From NCBI RefSeq assembly GCF_027270735.1, contig NZ_JAPWIJ010000007.1, forward strand, positions 186,001-250,000: a DNA stretch of 64,000 nt. The letters run 5' to 3'. The notes under the pieces are model-generated. The model was not told where the DNA came from. It worked only from the letters and a program-made list of their open reading frames with translations, and ran no database searches. Made by a program: the position numbers and the translations under genes. The stretch comes from Rhodococcus ruber (GTDB taxonomy: Bacteria > Actinomycetota > Actinomycetes > Mycobacteriales > Mycobacteriaceae). Below, in pieces: positions 50,802-63,629 of the stretch (position 1 is its first letter; every line of letters starts with the position of its first letter).

Positions 50802-52976
50802 ATGACCGATCGTGTGCAGGCTGGTGGACTTCAGGTCGCCAAGGTCCTATTCGATTTCGTCGAGAAGGAGGCGCTGCCGGGTACCGATGTAGATTCCGAT
50901 GCCTTCTGGGCCGGTGCCGCGTCGGTGATCGCCGATCTCGCTCCCAAGAACAAGTCTCTGCTGGCCGTCCGCGACGAGATCCAGGGCAAGGTCGACGCCT
51001 GGCACGGCGAGCACGCAGGCCCGAATTACGACCGCGCCGCCTACAAGGCATTCCTGAAGGAGATCGGCTACCTGCTCGACGAGCCGGCCGACTTCCAGAT
51101 CACCACGGCTGGAGTGGACACCGAGATCACCACCACAGCCGGTCCGCAGCTCGTGGTGCCGGTGCTCAATGCCCGGTTCGCGATCAACGCGTCCAACGCA
51201 CGGTGGGGCTCGCTGTACGACGCTCTCTACGGAACCGATGCCATTCCCGAGGCCGACGGGGCCGAGAAGGGATCGAGCTACAACAAGGTTCGCGGCGACA
51301 AGGTCATCGCCTTCGCTCGTGACTTCCTGGACGAGGCGCTGCCGTTGAGCTCCGGCTCGCACGTCGGCACCACCGGTTACGTCGTGGACGCCGCATCGTT
51401 GACGGTCACTCTCGCCGATGGCAGCACGGTCGGGCTGAAGGATCCCTCACAGCTGCTCGGCTACCAGGGCACCCCGGACGCGCCGACGGCAATCCTGTTC
51501 GTGCACAACGGGTTGCATTTCGAGATCCAGATCGACGCCGAGAGCCCGATCGGCAAGACCGACGGCGCAGGCGTCAAGGACGTCCTGCTCGAGTCGGCGG
51601 TCACCACCATCATGGACTTCGAGGACTCCGTCGCGGCAGTCGATGCGGACGACAAGGTTCTCGGCTACCGCAACTGGCTCGGTCTGATGAAGGGCGATCT
51701 CACCGAAGAGGTCTCCAAGGGCGGCAAGACATTCACTCGCGCGCTGAACAAGGACCGCACCTACACCTCGGTCGACGGTTCCGAACTGACGCTGCACGGT
51801 CGCTCGCTGCTGTTCGTCCGCAACGTCGGTCATCTGATGACGTCCGACGCGATCCTCGACGCCGACGGCAACGAGGTCCCCGAGGGCATTCTCGATGCGC
51901 TGTTCACCTCGCTCGCAGGCCTGCATTCGCTGACTGCGGACAACGTGCTGTCCAACTCGCGCACCGGTTCGCTGTACATCGTCAAGCCGAAAATGCACGG
52001 ACCGGACGAGGTCGCCTTCACTGCGGAGCTGTTCGGCCGTGTCGAACAGGTTCTGGGACTGCCGACCAACACGCTCAAGGTCGGCATCATGGACGAGGAA
52101 CGCCGCACGACGGTGAACCTGAAGGCGTGCATCCAAGCCGCATCCGAGCGCGTCGTGTTCATCAACACCGGCTTCCTCGACCGCACCGGCGACGAGATCC
52201 ACACCTCGATGGAGGCAGGTCCGGTCGTCCGCAAGGGTGCGATGAAGGGCGAGAAGTGGATCGCCGCCTACGAGGACTTCAATGTCGACACCGGCCTGGC
52301 CGCCGGCCTCGAAGGCAAGGCGCAGATCGGTAAGGGCATGTGGGCCATGCCGGATCTGATGCACGACATGCTCGAGCAGAAGATCGGCCACCCCAAGGCC
52401 GGGGCCAACACCGCATGGGTTCCCTCCCCCACTGCAGCCACCCTTCACGCCCTGCACTATCACAAGGTCGATGTGTTCGCCCGTCAGCACGAGATCGCAC
52501 AGGCCAAGCGGGCCACGGTCGACGACATTCTCGAAATCCCTCTGGCCCCGTCCACGGACTGGACCGACGAAGAGAAGCAGAACGAACTCGACAACAACTC
52601 GCAGTCGATCCTGGGCTACGTTGTCCGGTGGATCGACCACGGTGTCGGATGCTCCAAGGTGCCCGACATCCACGACATCGCGCTCATGGAAGACCGTGCG
52701 ACGCTGCGCATTTCGAGTCAGTTCATCGCGAACTGGCTGCGTCACGGCGTCGTCACCGAAGAACAGGTGCGCGAGTCGCTGAAGCGGATGGCCCCGGTGG
52801 TCGACCGTCAGAACGAATCGGATCCGACGTACAAGCCGTTGGCTCCCGACTTCGACACCAACATCGCATTCCAGGCCGCGAGCGATCTCATCTTCCAGGG
52901 CACGAGCCAGCCCAACGGATACACCGAGCCGATCCTGCACCGCCGCCGACGGGAGTACAAGGCCGTCAACGCCTGA
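50802..52976 (+). CDS. glcB: Malate synthase G
   Basis: The 724-residue enzyme condenses glyoxylate with acetyl-CoA to malate, completing the glyoxylate shunt. The G-type architecture is visible: an alpha-beta insertion, [16 protein letters not shown] (Mg and catalytic acids), [15 protein letters not shown] and the barrel strands near the C-terminus. It matches Rv1837c in length and position. The ATG follows GAGGAATTC. It should serve growth on fatty acids and acetate. Confidence 0.96.
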   Translation: MTDRVQAGGLQVAKVLFDFVEKEALPGTDVDSDAFWAGAASVIADLAPKNKSLLAVRDEIQGKVDAWHGEHAGPNYDRAAYKAFLKEIGYLLDEPADFQITTAGVDTEITTTAGPQLVVPVLNARFAINASNARWGSLYDALYGTDAIPEADGAEKGSSYNKVRGDKVIAFARDFLDEALPLSSGSHVGTTGYVVDAASLTVTLADGSTVGLKDPSQLLGYQGTPDAPTAILFVHNGLHFEIQIDAESPIGKTDGAGVKDVLLESAVTTIMDFEDSVAAVDADDKVLGYRNWLGLMKGDLTEEVSKGGKTFTRALNKDRTYTSVDGSELTLHGRSLLFVRNVGHLMTSDAILDADGNEVPEGILDALFTSLAGLHSLTADNVLSNSRTGSLYIVKPKMHGPDEVAFTAELFGRVEQVLGLPTNTLKVGIMDEERRTTVNLKACIQAASERVVFINTGFLDRTGDEIHTSMEAGPVVRKGAMKGEKWIAAYEDFNVDTGLAAGLEGKAQIGKGMWAMPDLMHDMLEQKIGHPKAGANTAWVPSPTAATLHALHYHKVDVFARQHEIAQAKRATVDDILEIPLAPSTDWTDEEKQNELDNNSQSILGYVVRWIDHGVGCSKVPDIHDIALMEDRATLRISSQFIANWLRHGVVTEEQVRESLKRMAPVVDRQNESDPTYKPLAPDFDTNIAFQAASDLIFQGTSQPNGYTEPILHRRRREYKAVNA

Positions 52977-52992
52977 CGGTCTTGTCGATCAC

Positions 52993-54708
52993 GTGGGTGA
53001 ACATCGGAACAGAGGGCGCGGGCGGTCCATAGCCGCGGGACCCGTGGTCGTCGTGATCGCGATCGCGGTGATCGTCGCGGCGGTGTTCGGGTGGTTTCAG
53101 CTACGAGATCGGATTTCCGATCAAGGTATCGAAGCTGCGAGCCAGTGTGTGGAGGGATCGGCGGTGCTCACTGTGGCCGCCGATCCCGACATCTCCGGGC
53201 CCGTCGAACAGTTGGCCGAGCGGTTCAACGCCACCGCTCCGGTGGTTCGGGATCACTGTGTGACAGTGCAGGTTCGAGCCACGGCCTCGGACGTGGTGCG
53301 GTCGGCCCTGAACTCCGGTATCGACTCCTGGGATGCCGGTGCGCTCGGTGACCGACCGGGCCTGTGGATACCTCAGTCCACGGCCGACGTCGAGGCTGTG
53401 ACCGCGCGCGGATCCGTAGACGGCACTCCACGGTCGCTCGCGTCCAGCCCGGTGGTACTCGCGGCACCGACTGTCGTCGCCGACGCCGTCACCGCCGCGG
53501 GCTCGAGCTGGGCCGACCTGGTGCGGTTGCAACGCGACCCACAGGCTCTCGGACTGGGTGAATGGGGCGGTCTCCGTCTCGCTGTCCCGACAGGTTCGGA
53601 CACCGGCGCCACCGCTCTCGCGGTAGCTGCGATCGCAGCCGGCGTCCGGGGCGACCCGACCACGCCGCTGACCGTCGAGCAGGTCTCGTCGAGAGAGCTG
53701 GTTTCGGCGATGTCGGAGCTGGCCGTCACGGATACGAACACCGCCGCGCTGTCCACGTGCACGACGTACGACGCCCTGGCGAGCCTCGAGAACGCAGCGG
53801 GCCCACAGGCCCCTGTTCATGCGGTTCCGGTGACCGAACAGCAACTGGCGTCGACCGATTCGTCGACATTGACCGCGGTTCGACCGCAAGGTCCGACGCC
53901 TGTCGCCGATCATCCCGCCGTCGTCCTCACCGGCGACGAGACGTCCACCCGAGCCGCAAGTACGTTCGTCGAGTTCGTACGTCAGGCGGACGGCACGCAG
54001 ACACTCCGAGATGCCGGGTTCGACGTCGACGAAGCAGAGGACGCGGGGGTCGTCGCCCCACCATCGGGACCGGTTACCGACGCATTGCTCGCCGTGCTGC
54101 GCAATCCCGTCCTGCCGCGACGCGCCACCGTTCTGCTGGACGTGTCCGAGTCGATGGGTACGGCAGAAGGCGGCGCGACAAGACTGCAGAACACCGTTCG
54201 CGCCCTGGGCGAGCAGTTCGAGCGTGTACCCGACGCCACCGAGCTTGGTCTGTGGAGTTTCAGCGAAAATCTGAACAACTCCCTGCCTTTCCGAGTGGAC
54301 GTTCCGACCGGACCGATGACGGTTCCGGTCGGAACGACTCCCCGACGCGCCGCACTCGACTCCACCGCGGCGGCGTTGACGCCGGCAACCGGGTCGTTCA
54401 CGTATGCCTCCGTACTGGTGGCATATCTCGACGCCGTGGCCGGATACGTTCCCGGCCGTGTCAATTCCGTCGTATTGATAACCGACGGACCGGACGACTC
54501 GTCCTTGTCCACGGAGGAACTGCTCACCGACCTGACCGCCGCGGCCGATCCGGCGCGTCCGGTGGCGGTGAACATCGTGCGTATCGGAGACAACCCCGAT
54601 GCCTCCTCGTTCGACGACATCGCCGCCCGGACCGGCGGAACCGTAGAAGCGGTACCGACATCGGATTCTCCAGACCTCATCGATCGACTCGGAAAGTTGC
54701 TGTACTAG
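52993..54708 (+). CDS. Membrane-anchored substrate-binding-like protein fused to VWA domain
   Basis: The 571-residue protein has an N-terminal transmembrane helix (residues about 17-35). Residues about 55-350 follow a periplasmic solute-binding fold (SSPVVLAAPTVVADAVT, GLRLAVPTGSDTGATAL). A C-terminal von Willebrand A domain from about 385 has MIDAS DVSESMG (D-x-S-x-S) and LITDGPDDS. It probably faces the outside of the membrane. The function is unknown. It starts 16 bp after glcB and ends 3 bp before the metallophosphoesterase. Confidence 0.72.
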   Translation: MGEHRNRGRGRSIAAGPVVVVIAIAVIVAAVFGWFQLRDRISDQGIEAASQCVEGSAVLTVAADPDISGPVEQLAERFNATAPVVRDHCVTVQVRATASDVVRSALNSGIDSWDAGALGDRPGLWIPQSTADVEAVTARGSVDGTPRSLASSPVVLAAPTVVADAVTAAGSSWADLVRLQRDPQALGLGEWGGLRLAVPTGSDTGATALAVAAIAAGVRGDPTTPLTVEQVSSRELVSAMSELAVTDTNTAALSTCTTYDALASLENAAGPQAPVHAVPVTEQQLASTDSSTLTAVRPQGPTPVADHPAVVLTGDETSTRAASTFVEFVRQADGTQTLRDAGFDVDEAEDAGVVAPPSGPVTDALLAVLRNPVLPRRATVLLDVSESMGTAEGGATRLQNTVRALGEQFERVPDATELGLWSFSENLNNSLPFRVDVPTGPMTVPVGTTPRRAALDSTAAALTPATGSFTYASVLVAYLDAVAGYVPGRVNSVVLITDGPDDSSLSTEELLTDLTAAADPARPVAVNIVRIGDNPDASSFDDIAARTGGTVEAVPTSDSPDLIDRLGKLLY

Positions 54709-54711
54709 AAC

Positions 54712-55851
54712 ATGTCTCGTGTACTTTTTGTCGGCGTCTTCCTGCTACTCGTCACCCTCTTTCTACATTGGCGGTTCCTGTCCGTCACCAGAGCACCGAC
54801 TCGGCTGAAGCGGCCGGCGGATGTGTTGTTGCTAGTCCTGTGGCTGTGCGCGCTGATCGGGTTCGGCAGCGGTGTCGTGTTCGATCCGTCCTGGGCTCGT
54901 GGCCCGGCGTTCGTCGGCCTCACCTGGCTCGCCGTGGTGCTGTATCTGTTCCTCGGAACGGTGCTCGTCGGGCTCGTCTGCACCGTCGTTCGAGTCGTCT
55001 TCGCGATGATGCGCCGCGATTCGGCCGCTGCACGGTTGCGGGTGTCGAGGGTCGGCTCGGCGATCACGGCGCTCGTCAGCATTGCCGCGGTGGGGTACGG
55101 ACTCGTCGAGGCTGCGACTCCGCGCGTGACGAACACTTCCGTTGCGTTGGGTGGGCTACCGGCCGAATTCGACGGAGTACGAGTGGCGTTGGTGTCGGAT
55201 CTGCATGCCGGTCCGTCCCGCGGTGCGGGGTTCGTTCGTAGGGTCGTCGATTCGGTCAACGCCCAGAATCCCGATGTCGTGCTGCTCGACGGCGATCTCA
55301 TCGACGGCACAGTTGCTCTGGTGGGAGAAGATCTCGAGCCGCTACGCGACCTCCAAGCGCCGCTGGGGGTGTTCGCCGTCAGCGGCAATCACGAGTTCTA
55401 CGCGGGCGACGGCGGCGAATGGCTCGACTTCTGGTCGACGCTCGGCATCGACGTACTGCGAAACGAACGCACGACGATCACTCGCGGCGACGCTGCGATC
55501 GATATCGCGGGCATCAACGACGCCACCGCACCGGCTCCGTACGAGCCCGATCTTCCGGCGGCATTGGACGGGATCGATCCCGATCGATTCGTACTACTGA
55601 TGGCACATCAGCCGAAGCAAGCGGTGGAGGCATCGGACTTCGGAGTCGACATGCAGGTGTCCGGGCACACGCATGGGGGCCAGATCTGGCCGATCCGCTA
55701 TCTGGTGCCGCTGCAGCAGCCCAGTGTCGAAGGGCTGGACACGATCGGCAACACCACGCTGTACACCACCCGCGGTGCGGGCGCATGGGGTCCACCGGTG
55801 CGGGTGGCCGCCCCGCCCGAGATCGCGATGCTCGAACTCACGCGGGGCTGA
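54712..55851 (+). CDS. Membrane metallophosphoesterase
   Basis: The 379-residue protein has four N-terminal helices (residues about 1-130), then a calcineurin-like phosphoesterase with SDLHAG, LLDGDLIDG, VSGNHEFYAG, LLMAHQPKQ and SGHTHGGQIWP, so all metal ligands are in place. It likely faces the periplasmic side and may act on lipid phosphates or nucleotides. It is convergent with gcvP, 17 bp away. Confidence 0.9.
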   Translation: MSRVLFVGVFLLLVTLFLHWRFLSVTRAPTRLKRPADVLLLVLWLCALIGFGSGVVFDPSWARGPAFVGLTWLAVVLYLFLGTVLVGLVCTVVRVVFAMMRRDSAAARLRVSRVGSAITALVSIAAVGYGLVEAATPRVTNTSVALGGLPAEFDGVRVALVSDLHAGPSRGAGFVRRVVDSVNAQNPDVVLLDGDLIDGTVALVGEDLEPLRDLQAPLGVFAVSGNHEFYAGDGGEWLDFWSTLGIDVLRNERTTITRGDAAIDIAGINDATAPAPYEPDLPAALDGIDPDRFVLLMAHQPKQAVEASDFGVDMQVSGHTHGGQIWPIRYLVPLQQPSVEGLDTIGNTTLYTTRGAGAWGPPVRVAAPPEIAMLELTRG

Positions 55852-55868
55852 CCATGGTTCCCGTCGAA

Positions 55869-58721
<2,853 letters not shown>

Positions 58722-58789
58722 GGTGTTCTCCCAGGTGCCGGAAAGACGAGGCGTCGGACGACCGAGGCATATGCGCCGGCCGCTCCTCC

Positions 58790-59010
58790 CCCTCTGTCGT
58801 GTGCCCGCTGACGCGTGCGCCTGAGAGATTCGGTTGGACACGGCGCGTCATGTGGACTGCGCCGGCACCTTTCCCCTTGGGCGGGTGGGTACTCCCACCA
58901 CTTTCCAGAGTTGTCGAAGCCCACACGGTCCGTGTGCCTGAGAGATTGACGGGGAGGTATTGCTCCTTCGGCGTCCGAGACTGGATGCCTCGGAACTCTC
59001 CCGCGCGGGC
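58790..59010 (-). ncRNA. Tandem glycine riboswitch controlling gcvP
   Basis: Read on the minus strand, the leader has two glycine aptamers. The first runs from GCGGGAGAG with GCCGAAGGAGCAA and CTCTCAGGCACACGGACCG; the second has CTCTGGAAAG, GCCCAAGGGGAAAGGTGCC and CTCTCAGGCGCACG. These conserved cores and their spacing match the known tandem riboswitch. Glycine binding should raise gcvP expression. The 68 bp to the GTG include GGGAGAACACC. Confidence 0.92.
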
Positions 59011-59024
59011 GCGACGAGGAAAGT

Positions 59025-59702
59025 CTAGCCGGTCTTGCGGCTCGCGCGATTCTTGCGGCGTGAGGCCAGCTCGTCTTCGGGACTCGGCTGGCTTTCGCCG
59101 CCATCGGCTCGTTCGGCTGGGAAATCGGCGATCGTGCCGGTGAGCTCGCGCATCGCGCCGTTCACGGCAATGCCGAACACGCCCTGACCGCCCTGAAGTA
59201 GGTCGACCACCTCTTCGGCGGACGTGCACTCGTAGACGGTGGTGCCGTCCGAGAACAGGGTGATGTTGGCGAGATCGCCCACCCCGCGCTGGCGTAGGTG
59301 ATCGACGGCGACGCGGATGTTCTGCAACGAGATACCGGTGTCGAGCAGCCGCTTGACGATCTTGAGAACCAACATGTCCTTGAAGGAGTACAGCCGCTGA
59401 CTGCCTGAGCCTGCCGCGCCGCGAATGGACGGGACGACCAACCCGGTGCGGGCCCAGTAGTCGAGCTGACGGTAGGTGATGCCGGCGATCTGGCAGGCAC
59501 TGGGCACTCGGTAACCCACGAGCTCGTCCGGCACCGAATCATCGGGGAACAATCCCGGCTGAATGTCCTGAGGTGTGTCGACTCGGACGTTCGACGCCTG
59601 GTCGGGGGTGTCGACCCGAGCATCGGAGACGGACGCGTCCTCGGTCCGGCCTGCGGCTTCGGACTCTCGACTGCCGTCGTGCTGCTGCGGCTGATCTCCC
59701 AC
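59025..59702 (-). CDS. MerR-family regulator (ResR/Rv1830-like)
   Basis: The 225-residue regulator has an extended acidic N-terminus (residues 1-60), then a MerR winged helix ([26 protein letters not shown]) and a dimer/effector region. M. tuberculosis Rv1830 (ResR) has the same neighbours and size and affects growth after drug exposure. The GTG at 59702 follows GAGGGAGCAGTCA. A dyad (59945-59967) in the 274-bp gap upstream may be its operator. Confidence 0.8.
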   Translation of the reverse strand: MGDQPQQHDGSRESEAAGRTEDASVSDARVDTPDQASNVRVDTPQDIQPGLFPDDSVPDELVGYRVPSACQIAGITYRQLDYWARTGLVVPSIRGAAGSGSQRLYSFKDMLVLKIVKRLLDTGISLQNIRVAVDHLRQRGVGDLANITLFSDGTTVYECTSAEEVVDLLQGGQGVFGIAVNGAMRELTGTIADFPAERADGGESQPSPEDELASRRKNRASRKTG

Positions 59703-59944
59703 TGACTGCTCCCTCTCGGATGTCTCACTGCGTTCGGATCGAGTCAGTACTGCGATCCGTCCGGGGCACCTGAACGCCTCGGTGTACTCGCGTGAAGTCA
59801 TACCGTGTACCAGGCCAGAGTACGCCTCGGCAGGTCTGCGAGAGGCGCGAAACTGCACCGAATCCGACCAGCGACGGCGATGAACTTCACTGGCACGAAC
59901 GTTATGGGGACGATCGCGCAGATTCAACGCAACGCGCCGTAAAC

Positions 59945-59967
59945 CTGAACCTAAAGTTGAGGTTGAG
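59945..59967. promoter_or_regulatory. Inverted repeat, possible MerR operator
   Basis: CTGAACCT and AGGTTGAG form a near-perfect dyad with a 7-bp spacer (AAAGTTG), with one mismatch. It is the only clear repeat in the gap before the Rv1830-like regulator. FtsR- or ResR-like MerR proteins may bind here. The assignment rests on position. Confidence 0.4.
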
Positions 59968-59976
59968 ACTCTTCTG

Positions 59977-60450
59977 TTACCCGTCGGTGGCCTTGAAGTC
60001 GTCCGGCGACACCGAGTCGAGGAATTCCTTGAACTTCTCGACCTCGTCCTCGCGCTCGTCGGGCATGATCAAGCCGGCCTCGGCGAGCACGGGTTCCTCG
60101 GCGAAGATCGGCACCCCTGCTCGCAGTGCGATGGCGACGGAATCAGACGGACGAGCAGAAACTCGGACATCTTTGTCGAACACGAGATCGGCGTAGAAGG
60201 TGCCCTCCTGAAGGTCCACGATGCGCACCTCCTTGAGCTCGCGACCCAATGCCGAAATCAGGTTCTTGACGAGATCGTGGGTGAGCGGCCGGGCGGGCTG
60301 GACACCCTGTTGCTCCAAAGCAATTGCAGCAGCCTCGGTTTGACCGATCCAGATCGGCAGATACCTGTCTCCATCGGCCTCACGCAGCAGCAGCACGGGC
60401 TGATTCTGCGGCTGTTCGACACGAATACCGACCACACGCATCTCACTCAT
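59977..60450 (-). CDS. DUF151 bifunctional-nuclease family protein (Rv1829-like)
   Basis: The 157-residue protein has the DUF151 fold: MRVVGIRVE, the Arg/Glu-rich LPIWIGQTEAAAIAL, and the motif SARPSDSVAIALRAGVPIF near residue 110. Some plant members have RNase/DNase activity; the role in bacteria is not settled. It is conserved next to ftsR and garA in mycobacteria. A 96-bp gap separates it from ftsR. Confidence 0.88.
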   Translation of the reverse strand: MSEMRVVGIRVEQPQNQPVLLLREADGDRYLPIWIGQTEAAAIALEQQGVQPARPLTHDLVKNLISALGRELKEVRIVDLQEGTFYADLVFDKDVRVSARPSDSVAIALRAGVPIFAEEPVLAEAGLIMPDEREDEVEKFKEFLDSVSPDDFKATDG

Positions 60451-60546
60451 CGTGTCTGCCTCTCACCTCGTGAATCCGGGCTGCACTTCGTTCGTTCAGC
60501 TCGTCGCAGCCGAGTCTATTGGAAGTCGAACAGACGCGAGCGAGCG

Positions 60547-61284
60547 TCACCTGTCGAGTGCACCGCGCACTGCCGCTTTGACCAGACAGGTGTGCAGCGT
60601 CAACGACAACGCCGCGAGCTCTCTGATCATTTCCTCCGCGCGATCGCGGGCACCGGCGTCGCGGCCCTTGGCGACCGGTCCGGCGATCTGTGCAACCAGA
60701 CCGGCCTCGCGGTCCGCCGCGAGTTTGAAGGCACGGAGGTGGCGCACTTCGAGACCGAACTGCAACATTGCGTGTGCCGTACGAGCAAGCGTCACGGCAC
60801 CGTCGTCGTAGAAACCGGCCTGCCCGGGAGTGATCAGCCCGCTCCGCAGCAGCTCGGTCAGGAACGCATCGTCGATACCGGCCTGAGCCAGAAGGTCGGC
60901 CTTGCTGATCCGCACCTCTCGGTCCGGCAAGAACTCCTCGGGCGACACCTCGCCCGCTGCGAGCGTCAGAGACCGCGGTCGTTTGACCGATGTGTCTGCC
61001 CGCTCGACACTTGCAACACCGTGATCGATAGCTTCGAGTTGCTCTTTGATCACCTTGAGCGGTAAGTACTGATCACGCTGGGCGGTCAGAACGAATCGCA
61101 GCCGTTCGCAGTCTGCAATGGAAAACCGCCGGTAGCCCGACGGAGTGCGTTCCGGAGAGATCAGACCCTCGGCTTCGAGGAATCTGATCTTCGAGATCGT
61201 CACATCCGGAAAGTCGGGCCGAAGTCGATCGAGGACGGAGCCAATCGACATCCCCCCGTTGGACTGCTGCCCGACGGCGGTCAC
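60547..61284 (-). CDS. ftsR: MerR-family regulator FtsR (Rv1828)
   Basis: The 245-residue protein has an N-terminal MerR winged helix (IGSVLDRLRPDFPDVTISKI, GYRRFSIADCERLRF) and a C-terminal dimer domain without the usual metal-sensing cysteines. In Corynebacterium glutamicum FtsR activates ftsZ expression, and Rv1828 is essential-like in M. tuberculosis. The start overlaps garA by 4 bp. Confidence 0.88.
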   Translation of the reverse strand: MTAVGQQSNGGMSIGSVLDRLRPDFPDVTISKIRFLEAEGLISPERTPSGYRRFSIADCERLRFVLTAQRDQYLPLKVIKEQLEAIDHGVASVERADTSVKRPRSLTLAAGEVSPEEFLPDREVRISKADLLAQAGIDDAFLTELLRSGLITPGQAGFYDDGAVTLARTAHAMLQFGLEVRHLRAFKLAADREAGLVAQIAGPVAKGRDAGARDRAEEMIRELAALSLTLHTCLVKAAVRGALDR

Positions 61285-61778
61285 TGGCTTCCTGCACCCG
61301 CAGACGTGTCGCCGACCTGAGATCCGTTGCCGCCCCGCGGTCCGGTCAGGAAAACCAACCGGAACTTACCGATCTGCACCTCGTCGCCGTTGGCCAGAAC
61401 TGCGGAGTCGACCGGCTCCCGATTGACGTAGGTGCCGTTGAGGCTGCCGACGTCGACGACCTGGAAATCGTCCTCGTCCTGTCGAAACTCGGCATGCCGA
61501 CGACTGACAGTGACGTCGTCCAGGAAGATGTCGCTGTCGGGATGCCGTCCGGCGGAGGTGGTCGGCTGGTCGAGCAGAAACCGCGATCCGGCATTGGGAC
61601 CGCGCTTGACGACGAGCAGAGCGGCACCGACAGGCAGCCCCTCGACACCCGAGACCGGAGCTTCGGTGCTCTGGGCGGCCGCGGAGTTGTCCAGCTCCTG
61701 GAGGAAATCTGCGCGGAAGACCGAGGTGGTCTCGGCCGGCGACTCCCCGTAGTTGCTGTCGTTGTCGTTCTGGCTCAC
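61281..61778 (-). CDS. garA: FHA-domain metabolic regulator GarA/OdhI
   Basis: The 165-residue protein has the phosphorylation motif ETTSVF at residues about 16-21, the PknB/PknG threonine site that switches the protein. The FHA domain (AGRHPDSDIFLDDVTVSRRH, SLNGTYVNREPV) follows. Unphosphorylated GarA inhibits 2-oxoglutarate dehydrogenase and NAD-glutamate dehydrogenase and activates glutamate synthase. It corresponds to Rv1827. The C-terminal Gly-rich tail is disordered. Confidence 0.95.
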   Translation of the reverse strand: MSQNDNDSNYGESPAETTSVFRADFLQELDNSAAAQSTEAPVSGVEGLPVGAALLVVKRGPNAGSRFLLDQPTTSAGRHPDSDIFLDDVTVSRRHAEFRQDEDDFQVVDVGSLNGTYVNREPVDSAVLANGDEVQIGKFRLVFLTGPRGGNGSQVGDTSAGAGSQ

Positions 61779-61990
61779 CGTTACTCCTTCTCAGTCCGTT
61801 CACCCGGGCAATGAGCGCCGCGGGTAACGCAGTACATGGTCTTCACATCTGGTATTGCGTTGCGCCTGGTTCTATTTACGTCTGTACAGCTTGCTGGACC
61901 TTCGCCCCGACAGGGTATTCGCTCGGTGTCGACCGTACCCTGCGCAGTACGGACCGTGTGGCCGGTTGGCAGGTGTCGACAGCCGGCCGA

Positions 61991-62395
61991 TCACTCGGCC
62001 GTGATGAGAGCATATCCGGCAGCATCGAGCATCTGCGCCAGTGCCGCGTCCAACTCCTCCGGGGATGAAACCTCCAAGTCGATCAGCCAGCCTCCGGTGT
62101 ACGGTCCCGAATTCACCTTCTCCGGCTCGCCGTCCAGATCCTGGTTCACGCCAATCACTTTCGCAGTCAACGGGCTGAACACGTCGGACACGCTCTTGGT
62201 CGACTCGACTTCTCCGAGAGACTCACCCGCGGTGACGGTGTCGCCGACCGCCGGAAGCTGAACGAACACCACGTCCCCCAGCTGAGACTGCGCGAAATCG
62301 GTGATACCGATTCGCACTGCCGCCGGGCCCGTGCGCTGCACCCACTCGTGCTCGGGCGTGTAGTACAGATCAGCTGGTGTGTCTATGTCGCTCAA
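61991..62395 (-). CDS. gcvH: Glycine cleavage system H protein
   Basis: The 134-residue lipoyl carrier shuttles the aminomethyl group between GcvP, GcvT and the lipoamide dehydrogenase. The lipoylated lysine lies in EVESTKSVSDVFSPL, and YYTPEHEWV is the family's N-terminal string. It matches Rv1826. The 212-bp gap to garA holds no gene and no riboswitch that I can see. Confidence 0.96.
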   Translation of the reverse strand: MSDIDTPADLYYTPEHEWVQRTGPAAVRIGITDFAQSQLGDVVFVQLPAVGDTVTAGESLGEVESTKSVSDVFSPLTAKVIGVNQDLDGEPEKVNSGPYTGGWLIDLEVSSPEELDAALAQMLDAAGYALITAE

Positions 62396-62435
62396 CGCGG
62401 CATTCCCTTCGATCGTGGCCCGGGCGGTCGGGCGG

Positions 62436-63185
62436 TCAGTTACCGGGCTGAGCGTATTGACGCGGGCGCGGGTCCCGCAAGGCGGAGACCGTGACCTGGT
62501 CCGACTGCGTGATGTTCGACGACGCCCCGTTGCGAGTGACGGTGTCCACCACGCCCCCGGGGATGTTCAGAGCCGACGCCAGCGTGGGCGAGTCTCCGAT
62601 TGCCGTGAACGTGTACGGGGCTCGCAGTTCGCGGCCGTCGACCACCACCCGACCGGCGGGCCCAGCAATCCACGAATCGACGCCGATGCGGACGGCACTA
62701 CCGCCGCCCTCGATCTGGAGTGCCTCGGCACCGGCGGCACGCAACTCCTGCATGGCGTCGAGCAACACCTCGGACCCGACTCCCGAATTCGGGTCAACGA
62801 CGACCAAAGTGACGCCCGGGCCCTGGGCAGCGACCGTACCGACTTGAATCGACAACGCGGACAGTCGTTCCTGCGCCTCGGCTACTGCTGCCTCCGATCC
62901 CGAACCGGACTGGCGCAGAGTCGCCAACGTGGCCTGCAGCGTGCTGATCTCGTCGCGAATCGACGCCTCGCGCCGGGTGAGGGTGTCCAGCACGACCAAC
63001 AGGTCCTCCGGCCGGGAACTCTCCAGATTGTCGGAGGTACTCGTCTCTCGCACCTGCGTGGCGATACCTATTCCGAGGACGCACAACAGGGCGAGCGCAA
63101 GAATGCCGAACGCCTTTCCGCGCCTGCGTCGATCTGCATCCAGGGCTCGAACGCGCCAGCCGTGCCGCCCGGTCCGTGCCGTCAT
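62436..63185 (-). CDS. DUF881 membrane protein (Rv1825-like)
   Basis: The 249-residue protein has one N-terminal helix (residues about 24-42), a coiled-coil region (REASIRDEISTLQATLATLR) and a DUF881 alpha-beta domain (GVTLVVVDPNSG, AEALQIEGGGSAV, YTFTAIGDSPTL). It is predicted to be single-pass and surface facing; the function is unknown. In mycobacteria such proteins lie in this conserved division-associated block. Confidence 0.88.
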   Translation of the reverse strand: MTARTGRHGWRVRALDADRRRRGKAFGILALALLCVLGIGIATQVRETSTSDNLESSRPEDLLVVLDTLTRREASIRDEISTLQATLATLRQSGSGSEAAVAEAQERLSALSIQVGTVAAQGPGVTLVVVDPNSGVGSEVLLDAMQELRAAGAEALQIEGGGSAVRIGVDSWIAGPAGRVVVDGRELRAPYTFTAIGDSPTLASALNIPGGVVDTVTRNGASSNITQSDQVTVSALRDPRPRQYAQPGN

Positions 63186-63188
63186 CTC

Positions 63189-63629
63189 CTAAGCTCCGAA
63201 CAGACGGCGGCGCAGAGCGGCCGCATTGCCGAAGATACGAATTCCCAGAACGACGACGATGGCAGTGGACAGCTGCGTACCCACACCGAGCTGATCACCG
63301 AGCCACACGATCATCGCAGCAACGAGAACGTTGAAGACGAACGAGACGACGAACACCTTGGCGTCGAAGATTCCGTCGAGAAACGCACGCAGACCACCGA
63401 ATACCGCATCGATCGCAGCGACGACGGCGATCGGCAGATAGGGCGCGACGACCGAAGGCACCTGCGGTCCGGCAACCGTGCCGATGACCACTCCGGCGAC
63501 AAGTGCGGCGAGAGCGGCGATTGCATATGCACCGTGAGTGGTGGTGATCGGGGATTCCGCAGCTGTCTCGGCGTCTGTTGCCTCGTCGTCGTCGGCCGGT
63601 ACGGCCGTCGTCGGGTCGTGCTCCGTCAT
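63189..63629 (-). CDS. Small basic protein family (DUF1290) membrane protein (Rv1824-like)
   Basis: The 146-residue protein has an acidic N-terminus (residues 1-30) and three or four helices (ALAALVAGVVIGTVAG, VVSFVFNVLVAAMIVWLGD). The Sbp-type string VVAAIDAVFGGLRA is present. Sbp is linked to cell division in Gram-positive bacteria. The start ATG overlaps the upstream DUF881 stop as ATGA and 3 bp separate it from the next DUF881 gene, so all three are coupled. Confidence 0.86.
   Translation of the reverse strand: MTEHDPTTAVPADDDEATDAETAAESPITTTHGAYAIAALAALVAGVVIGTVAGPQVPSVVAPYLPIAVVAAIDAVFGGLRAFLDGIFDAKVFVVSFVFNVLVAAMIVWLGDQLGVGTQLSTAIVVVLGIRIFGNAAALRRRLFGA

Noticed and set aside
51447..52940. 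Long minus-strand frame opposite glcB
   Set aside because: It is a GC-driven shadow; malate synthase G on the plus strand explains the region.
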